A stretch of 64,000 nt of DNA from Mucilaginibacter yixingensis (lineage in GTDB: Bacteria > Bacteroidota > Bacteroidia > Sphingobacteriales > Sphingobacteriaceae): positions 4,030,001 to 4,094,000 of the forward strand of contig NZ_CP160205.1 in the NCBI RefSeq assembly GCF_041080815.1, in the 5' to 3' direction. Below are positions 8,875-19,181 of the stretch, one piece after another. Made by a program: the position numbers and the translations under genes. The first letter of the stretch is position 1. Each line of letters begins with the position of its first letter. A model generated the notes under the pieces. That model worked only from the letters and a program-made list of their open reading frames with translations. It searched no databases and had not been told where the DNA came from.

Positions 8875-9264
8875 CTACTCCGGAAAAGCCTGCCCTTTAT
8901 GGCACGTGTTACAACTCACCACCAAGGCACTCCCTGTCAGCATGGGATGCCTCACCTTCAGGTACTTTTTGTTGAGGCCGAGCGTCATGCGCATCATCTG
9001 GCGGGTAATTTCCTTTTCGGGCTTGGCGTCACTGGCATAATCCAAACCGTGGCCGTCGGCATTTTGCGCGTGGCAAAAGCTACAGGTTACGCCCAGCGCA
9101 TCCTGAAAATCGTCGGCCATTAAACTGTTCAACTCTTTTGAGCTGATGTTTTTAGGCAGCACTTTCAGGTTTTTATACCGTACATCGGGCGCTTTGAAAG
9201 ACATAGCCGCCAGGCCCCCGCAACAAACCGAAAGCAATAGCACAATGGTTAATTTCTTATTCAT
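8875..9264 (-). CDS. Small exported c-type cytochrome, two haem motifs
   Basis: A 129-residue protein with a signal peptide (to about residue 22) and two CxxCH haem attachment motifs, CSFCH (about residue 60) and CNTCH (about residue 119). The text KNLKVLPKNISSKELNSLM, followed by FQDALGVTCSFCHAQNADG, is characteristic of the Bacteroidota proteins related to the photosynthetic reaction-centre cytochrome c subunit. Likely a periplasmic electron carrier or a domain partner of a larger redox enzyme. The next gene upstream (YceI) is 10 bp away, so they probably form one transcript. Confidence 0.88.
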   Translation of the reverse strand: MNKKLTIVLLLSVCCGGLAAMSFKAPDVRYKNLKVLPKNISSKELNSLMADDFQDALGVTCSFCHAQNADGHGLDYASDAKPEKEITRQMMRMTLGLNKKYLKVRHPMLTGSALVVSCNTCHKGQAFPE

Positions 9265-9274
9265 CTCTGCTTAA

Positions 9275-9808
9275 TCAAGCTTTGGTTACAGGTATATTGA
9301 GCGTAATTTCTACCTCATTTGAGATAGTACTGGTACCGCCAATGTCAAAATCTTTACGGTTGATCTTAAACGAACCTTTAAACAGCCAGCCATCGCCAGA
9401 GGCCAAGGCTGTGAACGGAAAACTGATCTTTTGCGACTTGCCTTTCATCGTCAGCGTTCCCATAAAAACGTAGGTATTCTTTCCATTCCCCGTTATCGAA
9501 CTGGAAACTAACTTGATGCGCGGATAGGTTTTCACACTAAAATATCCGTCTTCCTTCAAGTGGGCATCGCGCAAGTTATTATCGGTGTTTACTGTAGCCG
9601 CGTCAATACTGGTATCAAAATTACTTTTGGCTGGCGCCGATGGGTCAAAAATGATGACGCCTTCCACCCCGGTAAATGATCCATTTACGCCAAACCCCAG
9701 GTTAGTTACCTTAAACTGAACGGTGCTACCCACCGCTGGTTTATAGTTTTGTGCCGATGCGCGGAAACCTATACAGGTTATAAGCAGCGCTATTATTGTT
9801 GTTTTCAT
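9275..9808 (-). CDS. YceI family periplasmic protein
   Basis: A 177-residue exported lipocalin-like protein. After a signal peptide ending ASAQ come the family features: VGSTVQFKVTNLGFGVNGSF, the DTNNNLRDAHLKEDGYF-type segment (here NTDNNLRDAHLKEDGYF), GTLTMKGKSQKISFPF and a closing beta strand EVEITLNIPV. YceI proteins bind isoprenoid-like lipids in a beta barrel. The ATG at 9808 gives a proper signal peptide; the frame is open to 9964 but that upstream part is a repeat element, so the longer reading is rejected. Confidence 0.9.
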   Translation of the reverse strand: MKTTIIALLITCIGFRASAQNYKPAVGSTVQFKVTNLGFGVNGSFTGVEGVIIFDPSAPAKSNFDTSIDAATVNTDNNLRDAHLKEDGYFSVKTYPRIKLVSSSITGNGKNTYVFMGTLTMKGKSQKISFPFTALASGDGWLFKGSFKINRKDFDIGGTSTISNEVEITLNIPVTKA

Positions 9809-9810
9809 GA

Positions 9811-9928
9811 CCTCTCCTAAATCCTCTCCAAAGGAGAGGACTTTATATAAGTTTATTAATGTTAATTGATCGGCGCTCCCTCTCCTTTGTCCGAAGGACT
9901 CCTTTGGAGGAGGGGGCTGGGGTGAGGT
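9811..9928. repeat. Two-part C/G-rich intergenic repeat (copy 1)
   Basis: A short palindrome TCCTCTCCAAAGGAGAGGA (9822-9840) is followed about 35 bp later by GCTCCCTCT, CTTTGTCCGAAGGACTCC and TTTGGAGGAGGGGGCTGGGG. The same two-part arrangement with nearly the same second half occurs at 63372-63500. Not coding, although it keeps the YceI frame open. Confidence 0.8.
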
Positions 9929-9978
9929 AAAAGCGGGAATCGCACAAAGCCCCTCGCAAACCACACCTTTCCGGCTTG

Positions 9979-10989
9979 TTATTTACTAGCGTCAGCTTTT
10001 ATTAGAGGGATGTCTGTTATGGCCAGGCTATGGTTGTGCTCCACATAATTTACGCTGGTTAATCCCAGCATGGTACGCAATTGCTCGGCCGGCACTTTCA
10101 TTGGCCCTAGTGCCGGGGCTGTGCCGGGCGCAGGCTGCGGAAACGCCGTTGATGTGGCCGTATGAAAAGTAATGTTACCCTCTACTTTTTGAATAGTTTG
10201 ATGGATATGCCCGTTTAGTACCGACACCGAACCAAACCTGCGCAACATGGCCAGCGCCTGCTCGCTATCCTGCGTACCCCAACCCCATTGCGGGTAAATA
10301 GCCCACAGTGGTATGTGTGCAAATACCACTATCGGGGTGCTGTTGCTCAGGCTTTTCAGATCATCGGCCAGCCATTTCAATTGATCGGGACCAAGATAGC
10401 CCAGGCCGCCATCAACCTGGTTGGTTACATTCACCAAACCAATGAAGTGCACCCCGTTACTGTCAAAACTGTACCAGCCGCCCCCCTTTGTGTCTTTACC
10501 AAAACACTCATGATAAAGTTTACCCCCATCAGTTACGTCGTGCTCGCCAGGCACGTAAAATATATTGCCGGTTTTCACACTTTTGAGCGATTGCTCCAGT
10601 GTGTCAAACTCATCGGCCTGGGCAAGATGGGTAAGGTCGCCGGTGTGCAACACAAACGACGGCGCTTTGGCCATAGCATTAATTTTATCTATAGTAGCCT
10701 GCAGGGTGGCCGTAACATCAGGGTTGGCGGGTTTGCTGAAACCGATGTGGCTATCGCTGATCTGCACAAAACTGAAATCAGCGGCGGGCATCACCAGTCC
10801 ATCTTTCAACTTGCCGGATGCATGATCAATGAGCTGACTCATACCGTATGATTTCAGGATCCCGCCAGACATCATCCACAGCACGCCGGTACCGGCCCAG
10901 GCCATACATTGCAGAAATCCGCGGCGATCGATGCCGTCTTCGCCTGGCTGATGATCGTGATCGTGGTGGTGGTGAAAAGGATGTTTCAT
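9979..10989 (-). CDS. Tat-exported metallophosphoesterase with a histidine-rich N-terminus
   Basis: A 336-residue calcineurin-like phosphoesterase. Metal ligands are visible as FVQISDSHIGF (DxH), LHTGDLTH (GDxxH), YVPGEHD (GNHD-like with E in place of N), VFAHIPL and LNGHIHQ. The N-terminus has a twin-arginine signal DRRGFLQCMAW before a hydrophobic stretch, so it is probably folded in the cytosol and exported. Before it lies HHHHDHDHQPGEDG, a metal-binding-looking tail. Neighbouring YceI lies downstream on the same strand. Substrate unknown. Confidence 0.9.
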   Translation of the reverse strand: MKHPFHHHHDHDHQPGEDGIDRRGFLQCMAWAGTGVLWMMSGGILKSYGMSQLIDHASGKLKDGLVMPAADFSFVQISDSHIGFSKPANPDVTATLQATIDKINAMAKAPSFVLHTGDLTHLAQADEFDTLEQSLKSVKTGNIFYVPGEHDVTDGGKLYHECFGKDTKGGGWYSFDSNGVHFIGLVNVTNQVDGGLGYLGPDQLKWLADDLKSLSNSTPIVVFAHIPLWAIYPQWGWGTQDSEQALAMLRRFGSVSVLNGHIHQTIQKVEGNITFHTATSTAFPQPAPGTAPALGPMKVPAEQLRTMLGLTSVNYVEHNHSLAITDIPLIKADASK

Positions 10990-11121
10990 GTTCTTTCTTT
11001 TTTGTTGATACGAAGAAAGCCAATGGGCACCGCCCCTGCCATTTTTTTACACCAACACCAGGAAACACTTGACGAAAAGCTCGAATACGTCAAACGTCGT
11101 GTTTGATCTGAGGCCGTTAAA

Positions 11122-11204
11122 CCCCTCCCGGCCTCCCCAAAAGGGGCGGGACTAAAACAGGTCTATCGTATTCCTTACCTACCGTTTGGGGAGGCCGGGA
11201 GGGG
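11122..11204. repeat. Inverted repeat that overlaps the 3' end of the M28 peptidase gene
   Basis: Perfect 17-bp arms CCCCTCCCGGCCTCCCC (11122-11138) and the complement GGGGAGGCCGGGAGGGG (11188-11204). The right arm and the loop supply the last codons and the stop of the M28 peptidase gene. Confidence 0.85.
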
Positions 11205-12347
11205 CTGAGTTAATCCGGTTACAAAATCTGTTATCAACCCAAACAAATGCTTGTACTCATTCAAAGGGAGGGTTTTACTAACGTCGAACACATCATGATA
11301 GGCTTTGATGCCGCCCATGGTATAGATAAAAAATGCCGGTACGCCTTTCTCGGTAAACCAGTAATGATCGCTATTGGCGGCCTTCCCGCGGGATGCCACC
11401 TTACTTAGATAATGGCCTTTGGCGTTGGCTTGCTGCAACAGGGCAAACTCTTTGGGGTAAACCGTAGCATTAACAGCGGTGATGCCTTCTTCGCCCGTCC
11501 CCATGATATCCATATTGAGCAGAAAGTGGATGCTGCTGAGCGGTAGTTCGGGATGTTCGGTAAAATACTTTGAACCTAAAATGCCGGCCTCCTCCCCGCC
11601 GAAACATACAAAGGCCATGGTATAGCGCTGCGGATGCGTGGCATAGTACCGCGCCAGACTAAGCAGCATGGCCATGCCGCTGGCATTATCATTTGCACCG
11701 GGGAAATATGTCTGGCTCCCCATCCCACCCAAATGATCATAATGCGCGGTGATCATAATCACAGAATCGGGATGATCGGTGCCCTGCACCGTGGCACAAA
11801 CGTTATTGGCTTTAAAGTTTTTGACGAATTTATTATCTACGTTAATGTCGATAGTTGCAGGCTCGGCAGTAAGTGCTTTCTTATCAATAATCACACGAGT
11901 AAAATCAGCCTCCTCCTGCGCGGCAGACCAGGTTAGCTTTTTATCCAGCGACACCATCAGCCGGTGATCTGGATCGATATACGTAACACTGTCTTTTTTG
12001 AACAATTTGCCCGATGCTCTCAATCCCCGGCTTTCCTCGCCAATGATAAAATCCTTACCGGGTGCAAGCTTAACGCCATTAATGCTCACCTCCATATTAC
12101 CCGGAAAAGTGTTGACATTGTAGGTGAACGGCTGTTGAAAATCCTTGCCATCCATCGGTTTCAAGCCAAATTCTTTAAACTCACTACTAATGAAACGCGC
12201 GGCCTTGCCCATACCATCATTAGTATAGCCGCGCCCCCAGAAATAAGGAGATGTCAACGTATCAACCATACGCCGGGCAAAAACAGAGTCCTGCGCATGG
12301 GCGGTAATTGCAAATAGAAGGAGGATGAAGGTTAGGCGGATTTTCAT
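11175..12347 (-). CDS. M28 family aminopeptidase, exported
   Basis: A 390-residue zinc peptidase with a signal peptide (to about AHAQ). The catalytic domain shows the ligands in ITAHYDHLGG, GANDNASGMAMLL, CFGGEEAGILGSKYF and MDIMGTG, followed by SDHYWFTEKGVPAFFIYTMG, all diagnostic of the M28 di-zinc aminopeptidases. A protease-associated-like N-terminal region precedes it. It likely trims peptides in the periplasm. The extreme C-terminus (TQPLPASPNGR) is encoded by an intergenic repeat arm, so the ancestral C-terminus was probably replaced. Confidence 0.9.
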   Translation of the reverse strand: MKIRLTFILLLFAITAHAQDSVFARRMVDTLTSPYFWGRGYTNDGMGKAARFISSEFKEFGLKPMDGKDFQQPFTYNVNTFPGNMEVSINGVKLAPGKDFIIGEESRGLRASGKLFKKDSVTYIDPDHRLMVSLDKKLTWSAAQEEADFTRVIIDKKALTAEPATIDINVDNKFVKNFKANNVCATVQGTDHPDSVIMITAHYDHLGGMGSQTYFPGANDNASGMAMLLSLARYYATHPQRYTMAFVCFGGEEAGILGSKYFTEHPELPLSSIHFLLNMDIMGTGEEGITAVNATVYPKEFALLQQANAKGHYLSKVASRGKAANSDHYWFTEKGVPAFFIYTMGGIKAYHDVFDVSKTLPLNEYKHLFGLITDFVTGLTQPLPASPNGR

Positions 12348-12393
12348 GATGGGAAGTTAAGGAAAGTTATAGCCAATATAAAAAATCCCTTGC

Positions 12394-12497
12394 TGTCATT
12401 ACGAGGAGGAACGACGAAGCAATCTCGTCGTAGGACTATAACATGCGACGAGATTGCTTCGCGCTCAACTCACCCCACACCCCTGCTCGCAATGACA
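12394..12497. repeat. REP-like palindromic element (TCATTGCGAGG family)
   Basis: Left end TGTCATTACGAGGAGGAACG and right end CCTGCTCGCAATGACA are inverted copies, with inner arms CGAAGCAATCTCGTCG and CGACGAGATTGCTTCG. Same family as 33209-33350 and 41243-41340. It fills the space between the M28 peptidase and the DUF6265 gene. Confidence 0.85.
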
Positions 12498-12570
12498 AAA
12501 CTTTAAATAAGACATCATAACCCAATGCTATTATCATTAAATTAGTAAACCAACCCTAATCAATCCCAAC

Positions 12571-13038
12571 ATGAAAAAGATACTGTTCCTGGCTGCACTG
12601 CTAACGGCCACTATTACTTCCCACGCGCAAACCCAAAAAGATTTCGGCAAGCTGCACTGGCTGGCAGGCACCTGGCAAAGCACTAATAACAAACCCGGCG
12701 AAATAGATACGGAGACCTGGCAAATAGCATCAACAACCACAATGACGGGTACCGGCATCACCCTAAAAGGTAAAGACACCGTTTTTGTAGAGCACTTACA
12801 ATTGGTGGTTAACGGTAATGCTATTTACTACATGGCCCGAGTGGGTAAAAGCCTCAAAGCCGTACCTTTTAAGTTGACGCAGATCACCGCCGACAGCTTT
12901 ACCTGCGAAAACCCTGAGCATGATTTCCCTAAAAAGATCACTTATCAATTGGAGGGCAACCGTATAAAAGCTGCTATCTCGGGCGATGGAAAAGCAATTA
13001 ACTATGAGTTTGTAAAGCTGCCTGCGCACAAACAATAA
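12571..13038 (+). CDS. DUF6265-like exported protein
   Basis: A 155-residue protein with a signal peptide (MKKILFLAALLTATITSHAQ). The mature part starts FGKLHWLAGTWQS, followed by TETWQIASTTTMTGTG, FVEHLQLVVNGNAIYYMARV and FTCENPEHDFPKKITYQL, the features of the DUF6265 family (a small lipocalin-like beta-barrel of unknown role). The conserved NPEHDFP motif is intact. Monocistronic on the plus strand. Confidence 0.85.
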   Translation: MKKILFLAALLTATITSHAQTQKDFGKLHWLAGTWQSTNNKPGEIDTETWQIASTTTMTGTGITLKGKDTVFVEHLQLVVNGNAIYYMARVGKSLKAVPFKLTQITADSFTCENPEHDFPKKITYQLEGNRIKAAISGDGKAINYEFVKLPAHKQ

Positions 13039-13041
13039 CGC

Positions 13042-13317
13042 CTAAAGCCGTTCCTGGTAATTGATAATAAAATTGGCTACTTGTTCCTGCTCAGTCACGC
13101 TGAGCAAGTCGCCGTCATAGATCCAGTAGCCTTTGACATCAAACAGTATACTGCCCAGAAAATCATGTGTCTGATCATAGGCTGTGTACAAATGATAGGC
13201 GGTTACCGGTCCGTGGTTTTCCAGCGAAGGCACCACGCGGATCACCTCGTCTGGCCCATGCTTTCTCTTTAACCAGGCTTTGGCCTCCTGCAGCAAGCGG
13301 ATATTTTTGGCAATCAT
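13042..13317 (-). CDS. Hypothetical protein, 91 residues
   Basis: A 91-residue soluble reading frame, convergent with the DUF6265 gene with only 3 bp between stop codons. The amino-acid composition is protein-like: helix LLQEAKAWLKRKHG, then VIRVVPSLENHG and a beta-rich middle LGSILFDVKGYWIYDGD. No family recognised. The alternative frames on the opposite strand have no such regularity. Function unknown. Confidence 0.6.
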   Translation of the reverse strand: MIAKNIRLLQEAKAWLKRKHGPDEVIRVVPSLENHGPVTAYHLYTAYDQTHDFLGSILFDVKGYWIYDGDLLSVTEQEQVANFIINYQERL

Positions 13318-13494
13318 CCTTCAAAGTTGAAAAATATTTTACAAAAGTACTAATATTATTAGCAGTATATTTAATTGTTAAATTATCTGCCATGACATCT
13401 TTTTCTTAAAGAGAAAGTTTACATTAGCTATCATGTATTGATTACGGCTCAGCCATCGTTGCAAAACAGCCGCCTAAACCACTGCCTAAACATT

Positions 13495-14256
13495 ATGCTA
13501 GTTGCCATCAACAAAATTGCCGACTACGTCCAGGAAAATCCCGAAGCAAAATCAGAGTTGCTTACCTGGCTAAAAAATCATCCTTACAGACGCCATCAAA
13601 TAACTTCTGATCCGGAGAGGCCTTATGACGAAACCGGAATTAGTCCGGGAATAGGTGATTTTAGCATCAGGTATATTAGTAATTATGCGGCCGGTATTGA
13701 GTTAATTACTTGGGTAGGTACACCTGCTGAATACGAGGCCATGGTATTGCTGCAATATCCCAATTCTGTAAAACGGGTGAAGGTTATAGAAAAAGTAATA
13801 GCACCACCACCTGTAATGGCCTATAAAACAAAAGAAATTAGTCGGCCACCTGTTGCTAAAGAAACCATCGGGCGTACAGAACAAGTTGACCTAATACCTG
13901 ATGGAGAGCCTTTCAAAACAACAGCAGCATATGAGCAAGCCTTGACTAAAGCAGAAACGCTGATGAGATCAAAATCAGGCACTCCCGAGTATGAGGAGTT
14001 GATACAGCTGCTACCGTCAATAAAAGCTTACGAAAAGCAAAAGCTGTCATTCCCCAAAATCACGCCTGCGGAGATAATCAGAGAACGTATGCGGATTTTT
14101 AAAATAGAACCGCATGAGTTGCCATTAATCACTCGCTTTGAGTTTAAGGCTGATGATTTTTTTGCAGGTCAATTAGAATTACCAACCGATGTGCTGGCAC
14201 ATTTATACAAAAGCTTAAGCCTTTGGTTCCCGGTAACTGATTATAGTTACATGTAG
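13495..14256 (+). CDS. HigB toxin-like/HigA antitoxin-like fusion protein, copy 1
   Basis: 253 residues. Residues 1-82 resemble the HigB toxin (RelE-fold) family: INKIADYVQENPEAKSELL, then FSIRYISNYAAGIELITWVG and TPAEYEAM, matching the family pattern of YRL...INY...IxWVGTHAEYDK. A proline-rich linker (about 83-138) follows. Residues 139-253 resemble HigA (COG5499): YEQALTKAETLM, GTPEYEELIQLLPSIKAYE, IIRERMRIFKIEPHELP and a C-terminal HTH-like part ending LYKSLSLWF. The toxin family histidine of GTHAEY is proline here and the middle of the toxin is shortened. The recognition-helix region is acidic. The ATG at 13495 makes both tandem copies exactly 253 residues; a TTG at 13438 is less likely. 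Fusion call is from recalled family patterns. Confidence 0.7.
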   Translation: MLVAINKIADYVQENPEAKSELLTWLKNHPYRRHQITSDPERPYDETGISPGIGDFSIRYISNYAAGIELITWVGTPAEYEAMVLLQYPNSVKRVKVIEKVIAPPPVMAYKTKEISRPPVAKETIGRTEQVDLIPDGEPFKTTAAYEQALTKAETLMRSKSGTPEYEELIQLLPSIKAYEKQKLSFPKITPAEIIRERMRIFKIEPHELPLITRFEFKADDFFAGQLELPTDVLAHLYKSLSLWFPVTDYSYM

Positions 14257-14303
14257 TTAACAACGCTTTGCTCTTATAAACTCCATCCTGCTATCAAAAT
14301 ATC

Positions 14304-15065
14304 ATGACCTTTATTGCTACTAATAAAATAGCCGCTTATTTAGAAAGAAACCCGGCCGCTAAAACAGAACTATTGGTCTGGCTTAAAAGTTACCCTTACT
14401 TTCATTTTAAAATGCAGCCGCCGGTTATAGAAAAGCCCTACAGTATCAATTTAATGGCGCAACCAGGTCACAGCAACTATGCTATTAGATATGACATCAA
14501 TTTTGCGGCAGATGTTAAGCTGATAACCTGGGTAGGCACCAAAACCGAACATGATGAATTAAGGGCGCGCGAAATGCAGGAACAATATCCCGAAGGCGCA
14601 CAAAGAAAAATAAAAGTGGTTTCGGTTACCCTAAAGGCCGGAGCAGGACAAGTACGCACCATCAAAAAGTCTGAAATAATTGGTCCGGAGCCTGACGGGG
14701 CATTGGCCATGGCCGAACCCTTTGCCAACACCATAGCTTATGAAGATGCCGTCGGTAAGGCAACCCTACTACTCCAGTCAAAACCAGGTACAAATGAATA
14801 CAATGAATTTATGCAGCTACTACCCCGTATTAAGCGCTATGAGCGCTTTGATCTGCAATTTCCCAAACTGAGCGTTGCCGATATAGTTAAGCGACAGATG
14901 CAGGTATTAGACCTTATGCCTGATGACCTGCCCTCATTTGCCAAAGCAGACTTTGACCCGCAGGCCTTTCTTGCCGGACAGGTTGACCTACCCGGAAAAA
15001 CACTGACACTTTTATACAAACACCTTGGTTTGGGATTTCCGGCGAAAGATAAACGCTTTATGTAG
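14304..15065 (+). CDS. HigB toxin-like/HigA antitoxin-like fusion protein, copy 2
   Basis: 253 residues, paralogous to the preceding gene end to end and 47 bp downstream. The toxin-like half reads NKIAAYLERNPAAKTELLVW then YAIRYDINFAADVKLITWVG and TKTEHDEL. The antitoxin-like half reads YEDAVGKATLLLQSKPGTNE, LLPRIKRYE, IVKRQMQVLDLMPDDLP, FLAGQVDLPGKTLTLLYKHL and GLGFPAK. The last three parts align with the helix-turn-helix end of HigA (pattern M..xGL...DL..., vLsGkR.Ls, LH..LGIP), but DxQ/D residues replace the basic recognition residues. The toxin signature GTHAEYD is GTKTEHD. Order toxin then antitoxin matches usual higB-higA order. Whether either half is active is unknown. Confidence 0.7.
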   Translation: MTFIATNKIAAYLERNPAAKTELLVWLKSYPYFHFKMQPPVIEKPYSINLMAQPGHSNYAIRYDINFAADVKLITWVGTKTEHDELRAREMQEQYPEGAQRKIKVVSVTLKAGAGQVRTIKKSEIIGPEPDGALAMAEPFANTIAYEDAVGKATLLLQSKPGTNEYNEFMQLLPRIKRYERFDLQFPKLSVADIVKRQMQVLDLMPDDLPSFAKADFDPQAFLAGQVDLPGKTLTLLYKHLGLGFPAKDKRFM

Positions 15066-15100
15066 CCGTAACCACATTGGTGGATCTGATGCGATACAAA

Positions 15101-15135
15101 AAATCCCCGTCAGCATGATTACCTGACGGGGATTT
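15101..15135. terminator. Bidirectional terminator between fusion copy 2 and katG
   Basis: AAATCCCCGTCAG (15101-15113) and CTGACGGGGATTT (15123-15135) form a perfect 13-bp stem with a 9-base loop. A/T-rich flanks on both sides suit convergent genes. Confidence 0.8.
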
Positions 15136-15155
15136 CTATTGGACGCGATTGACTG

Positions 15156-17387
<2,232 letters not shown>

Positions 17388-17417
17388 GATGTTTCAGATT
17401 TTTTAACGGTTTATACC

Positions 17418-17425
17418 CAAAGATA
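17418..17425 (-). promoter_or_regulatory. Candidate -7 box for katG
   Basis: On the minus strand this reads TATCTTTG, a full match to TAnnTTTG, 31 bp ahead of the katG ATG. No clean -33 TTTG was found at the expected spacing. Confidence 0.45.
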
Positions 17426-17631
17426 TCGAAGTTTTTCCGTTGATGCAGATCGATTTTTTTGATGAGATATCAATGCAATTAATAACAGAACTGAATTACA
17501 AAACAACCCATACAGGTGTTAATGTTTTGGTTAAATAGCTTATGGTTGTATGAAACTTTAACGGCATAAATAACTCATTTATAGTTCAGCTAACTAAAAC
17601 CATAGTATTGTTTTAACTGTTGAGCTAATTA

Positions 17632-18858
17632 ATGTTAAGGTATTTTAAATTATTCATCCTATTGTTAAGCATCGGCAGTTTAAACGCAGCTGCGCAGAAC
17701 GCCAGCTCTATTATTCCAGATAGTGTTTCCCGGAAAGATACCGCCCGACAGACTGACCTGATTGATATTGGCAAAACCATTGTCACCATCAAAAAGAAGC
17801 CGATGAAAGTCGATCCCGATAAAAACGTTTATTTTTCTATCCTGCCATCCAGTACCGTACCCGGCGGGACAGGTCGCGCCTTGGTAACCAGCACCACCGC
17901 AGGCATGTACCTGGGGCCCAAGGAAACCACCAACCTGAGCACCGCCACCTTTGCACCGTACTGGAATTTTAAAAACCGCTATGGGTTGCCGTTACATACC
18001 TCTGTCTGGTTTCCTGATAATACATGGACCATCCAGGGCGATACCCGTTTTCTGCATTATCCGCAGTTTACCTGGGGGCTGGGGACCTCTAATGATTATT
18101 CACATAGCGTGCTGGTAGATTATAACTACATCCGTTTTTATCAGAACGTACTGAAGCGCATACAACCCTTTCTGTTTGTGGGTGTTGGCTACGCACTTGA
18201 CTTCCACACCAGTATTCATGCCGATGATCCGACTATTGATCTGAAACAGTATACGCAGTATGAGCACGGCACGGCAGGCAACTCGTTCTCGTCAGGCATT
18301 ACTTTAAATTTGTTGTATGATAGCCGCAACACCGAGCAGGCCTCGTTACCAGGCGCTTACACCAACATTATTTATCGTGTTAACCCTCCATTTTTAGGCA
18401 GTAACAACCTGTGGAGCTCTATTTATATTGATCTGCGCAAATACCTTTCGCTTAACCCGGCAAAGCCAACACAGCAAAATACGCTGGCCTTCTGGACCTA
18501 CCTTTGGTCGGCCTTTAATAAAAGTACCCCCTACCTTGATTTGCCCAACATAGGCTGGGATCCGTACAACCGCTCAGGCCGCGGCATTGACCAAAGCCGT
18601 TACCGCGGACAAAGCCTGTTCTATTTTGAAACCGAATACCGCCGCGATATCACCAACAACGGTTTGCTGGGCTTTGTGCTATTCAGTAACATCAATACGG
18701 TAAGTGGTTCAGGCACCATGTTTAAAGCCTGGCACCCGGCGGCAGGTGGCGGTTTACGTGTTAAATTCAACAAGGGCTCACGCACTAATGTGGGCGCTGA
18801 TTATGGCTTCAGCAATAACTACCGTGCCATATTGTTTAGTGTTGGAGAGGCATTTTAG
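17632..18858 (+). CDS. BamA/TamA-type outer-membrane beta-barrel protein
   Basis: A 408-residue exported protein: signal peptide ending AAAQ, then a short periplasmic stretch and a C-terminal barrel of about 300 residues. Barrel signs are alternating aromatic strands (FRYPQFTWGLGTSNDY, FLFVGVGYALDFHTSI), a GRGIDQSRYRGQSLFYFETE segment matching the conserved bacterial surface antigen signature (RGxxxxRGQ...ETEYR), and a terminal strand NYRAILFSVGEAF ending in phenylalanine. It lacks POTRA domains, so it is not the assembly machine itself; ligand unknown. It sits divergent from katG. Confidence 0.85.
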   Translation: MLRYFKLFILLLSIGSLNAAAQNASSIIPDSVSRKDTARQTDLIDIGKTIVTIKKKPMKVDPDKNVYFSILPSSTVPGGTGRALVTSTTAGMYLGPKETTNLSTATFAPYWNFKNRYGLPLHTSVWFPDNTWTIQGDTRFLHYPQFTWGLGTSNDYSHSVLVDYNYIRFYQNVLKRIQPFLFVGVGYALDFHTSIHADDPTIDLKQYTQYEHGTAGNSFSSGITLNLLYDSRNTEQASLPGAYTNIIYRVNPPFLGSNNLWSSIYIDLRKYLSLNPAKPTQQNTLAFWTYLWSAFNKSTPYLDLPNIGWDPYNRSGRGIDQSRYRGQSLFYFETEYRRDITNNGLLGFVLFSNINTVSGSGTMFKAWHPAAGGGLRVKFNKGSRTNVGADYGFSNNYRAILFSVGEAF

Positions 18859-18931
18859 GAGTGCAACAGACAATGCATCCGCGTAAATCATTGCACCATC
18901 TACAAAAGTTTTATTCTAAAATAAATGGCAT

Positions 18932-18962
18932 AAAAAAACACCTGCCGGTTGAGACAGGTGTT
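18932..18962 (-). terminator. Terminator of the cold-shock gene
   Basis: Read on the minus strand, AACACCTGTC, loop, GGCAGGTGTT forms a stem followed directly by TTTTTT, 25 bp past the cold-shock stop codon. Strong Rho-independent terminator. Confidence 0.85.
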
Positions 18963-18986
18963 GTACGGTAAATTTTATCGTGATAA

Positions 18987-19181
18987 TTAAATAACTTTAA
19001 CGTTTACTGCGCTAGGGCCTTTTTTGCCGTTCTCCACTTCAAAACGCACTTTGTCGTTTTCGCGGATCTGGTCAATCAGACCGGTTGAATGTACAAAAAC
19101 ATCAGCTCCTGTACCATCTTGTGAAATAAATCCAAAACCTTTCAGGTTATTGAAGAACTTCACTGTTCCTTCTTGTTGCAT
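18987..19181 (-). CDS. Cold-shock domain protein (CspA family)
   Basis: A 64-residue single cold-shock domain, an RNA-binding OB fold that melts mRNA structure. RNP-1-like KGFGFISQ and RNP-2-like DVFVHST motifs are intact, between the opening EGTVKFFNNLKGFGF and the end GKKGPSAVNVKVI. It has its own terminator and an A/T-rich 5' leader of about 250 bp before the divergent next gene. It lies beside a desaturase and a sigma factor, which may be a cold or envelope-fluidity cluster (inference). Confidence 0.95.
   Translation of the reverse strand: MQQEGTVKFFNNLKGFGFISQDGTGADVFVHSTGLIDQIRENDKVRFEVENGKKGPSAVNVKVI

Noticed and set aside
10826..11106. Frames of 65-80 codons on both strands near the phosphoesterase start
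   Set aside because: They overlap the metallophosphoesterase start and the adjoining repeat; composition is arginine-rich and shadow-like.
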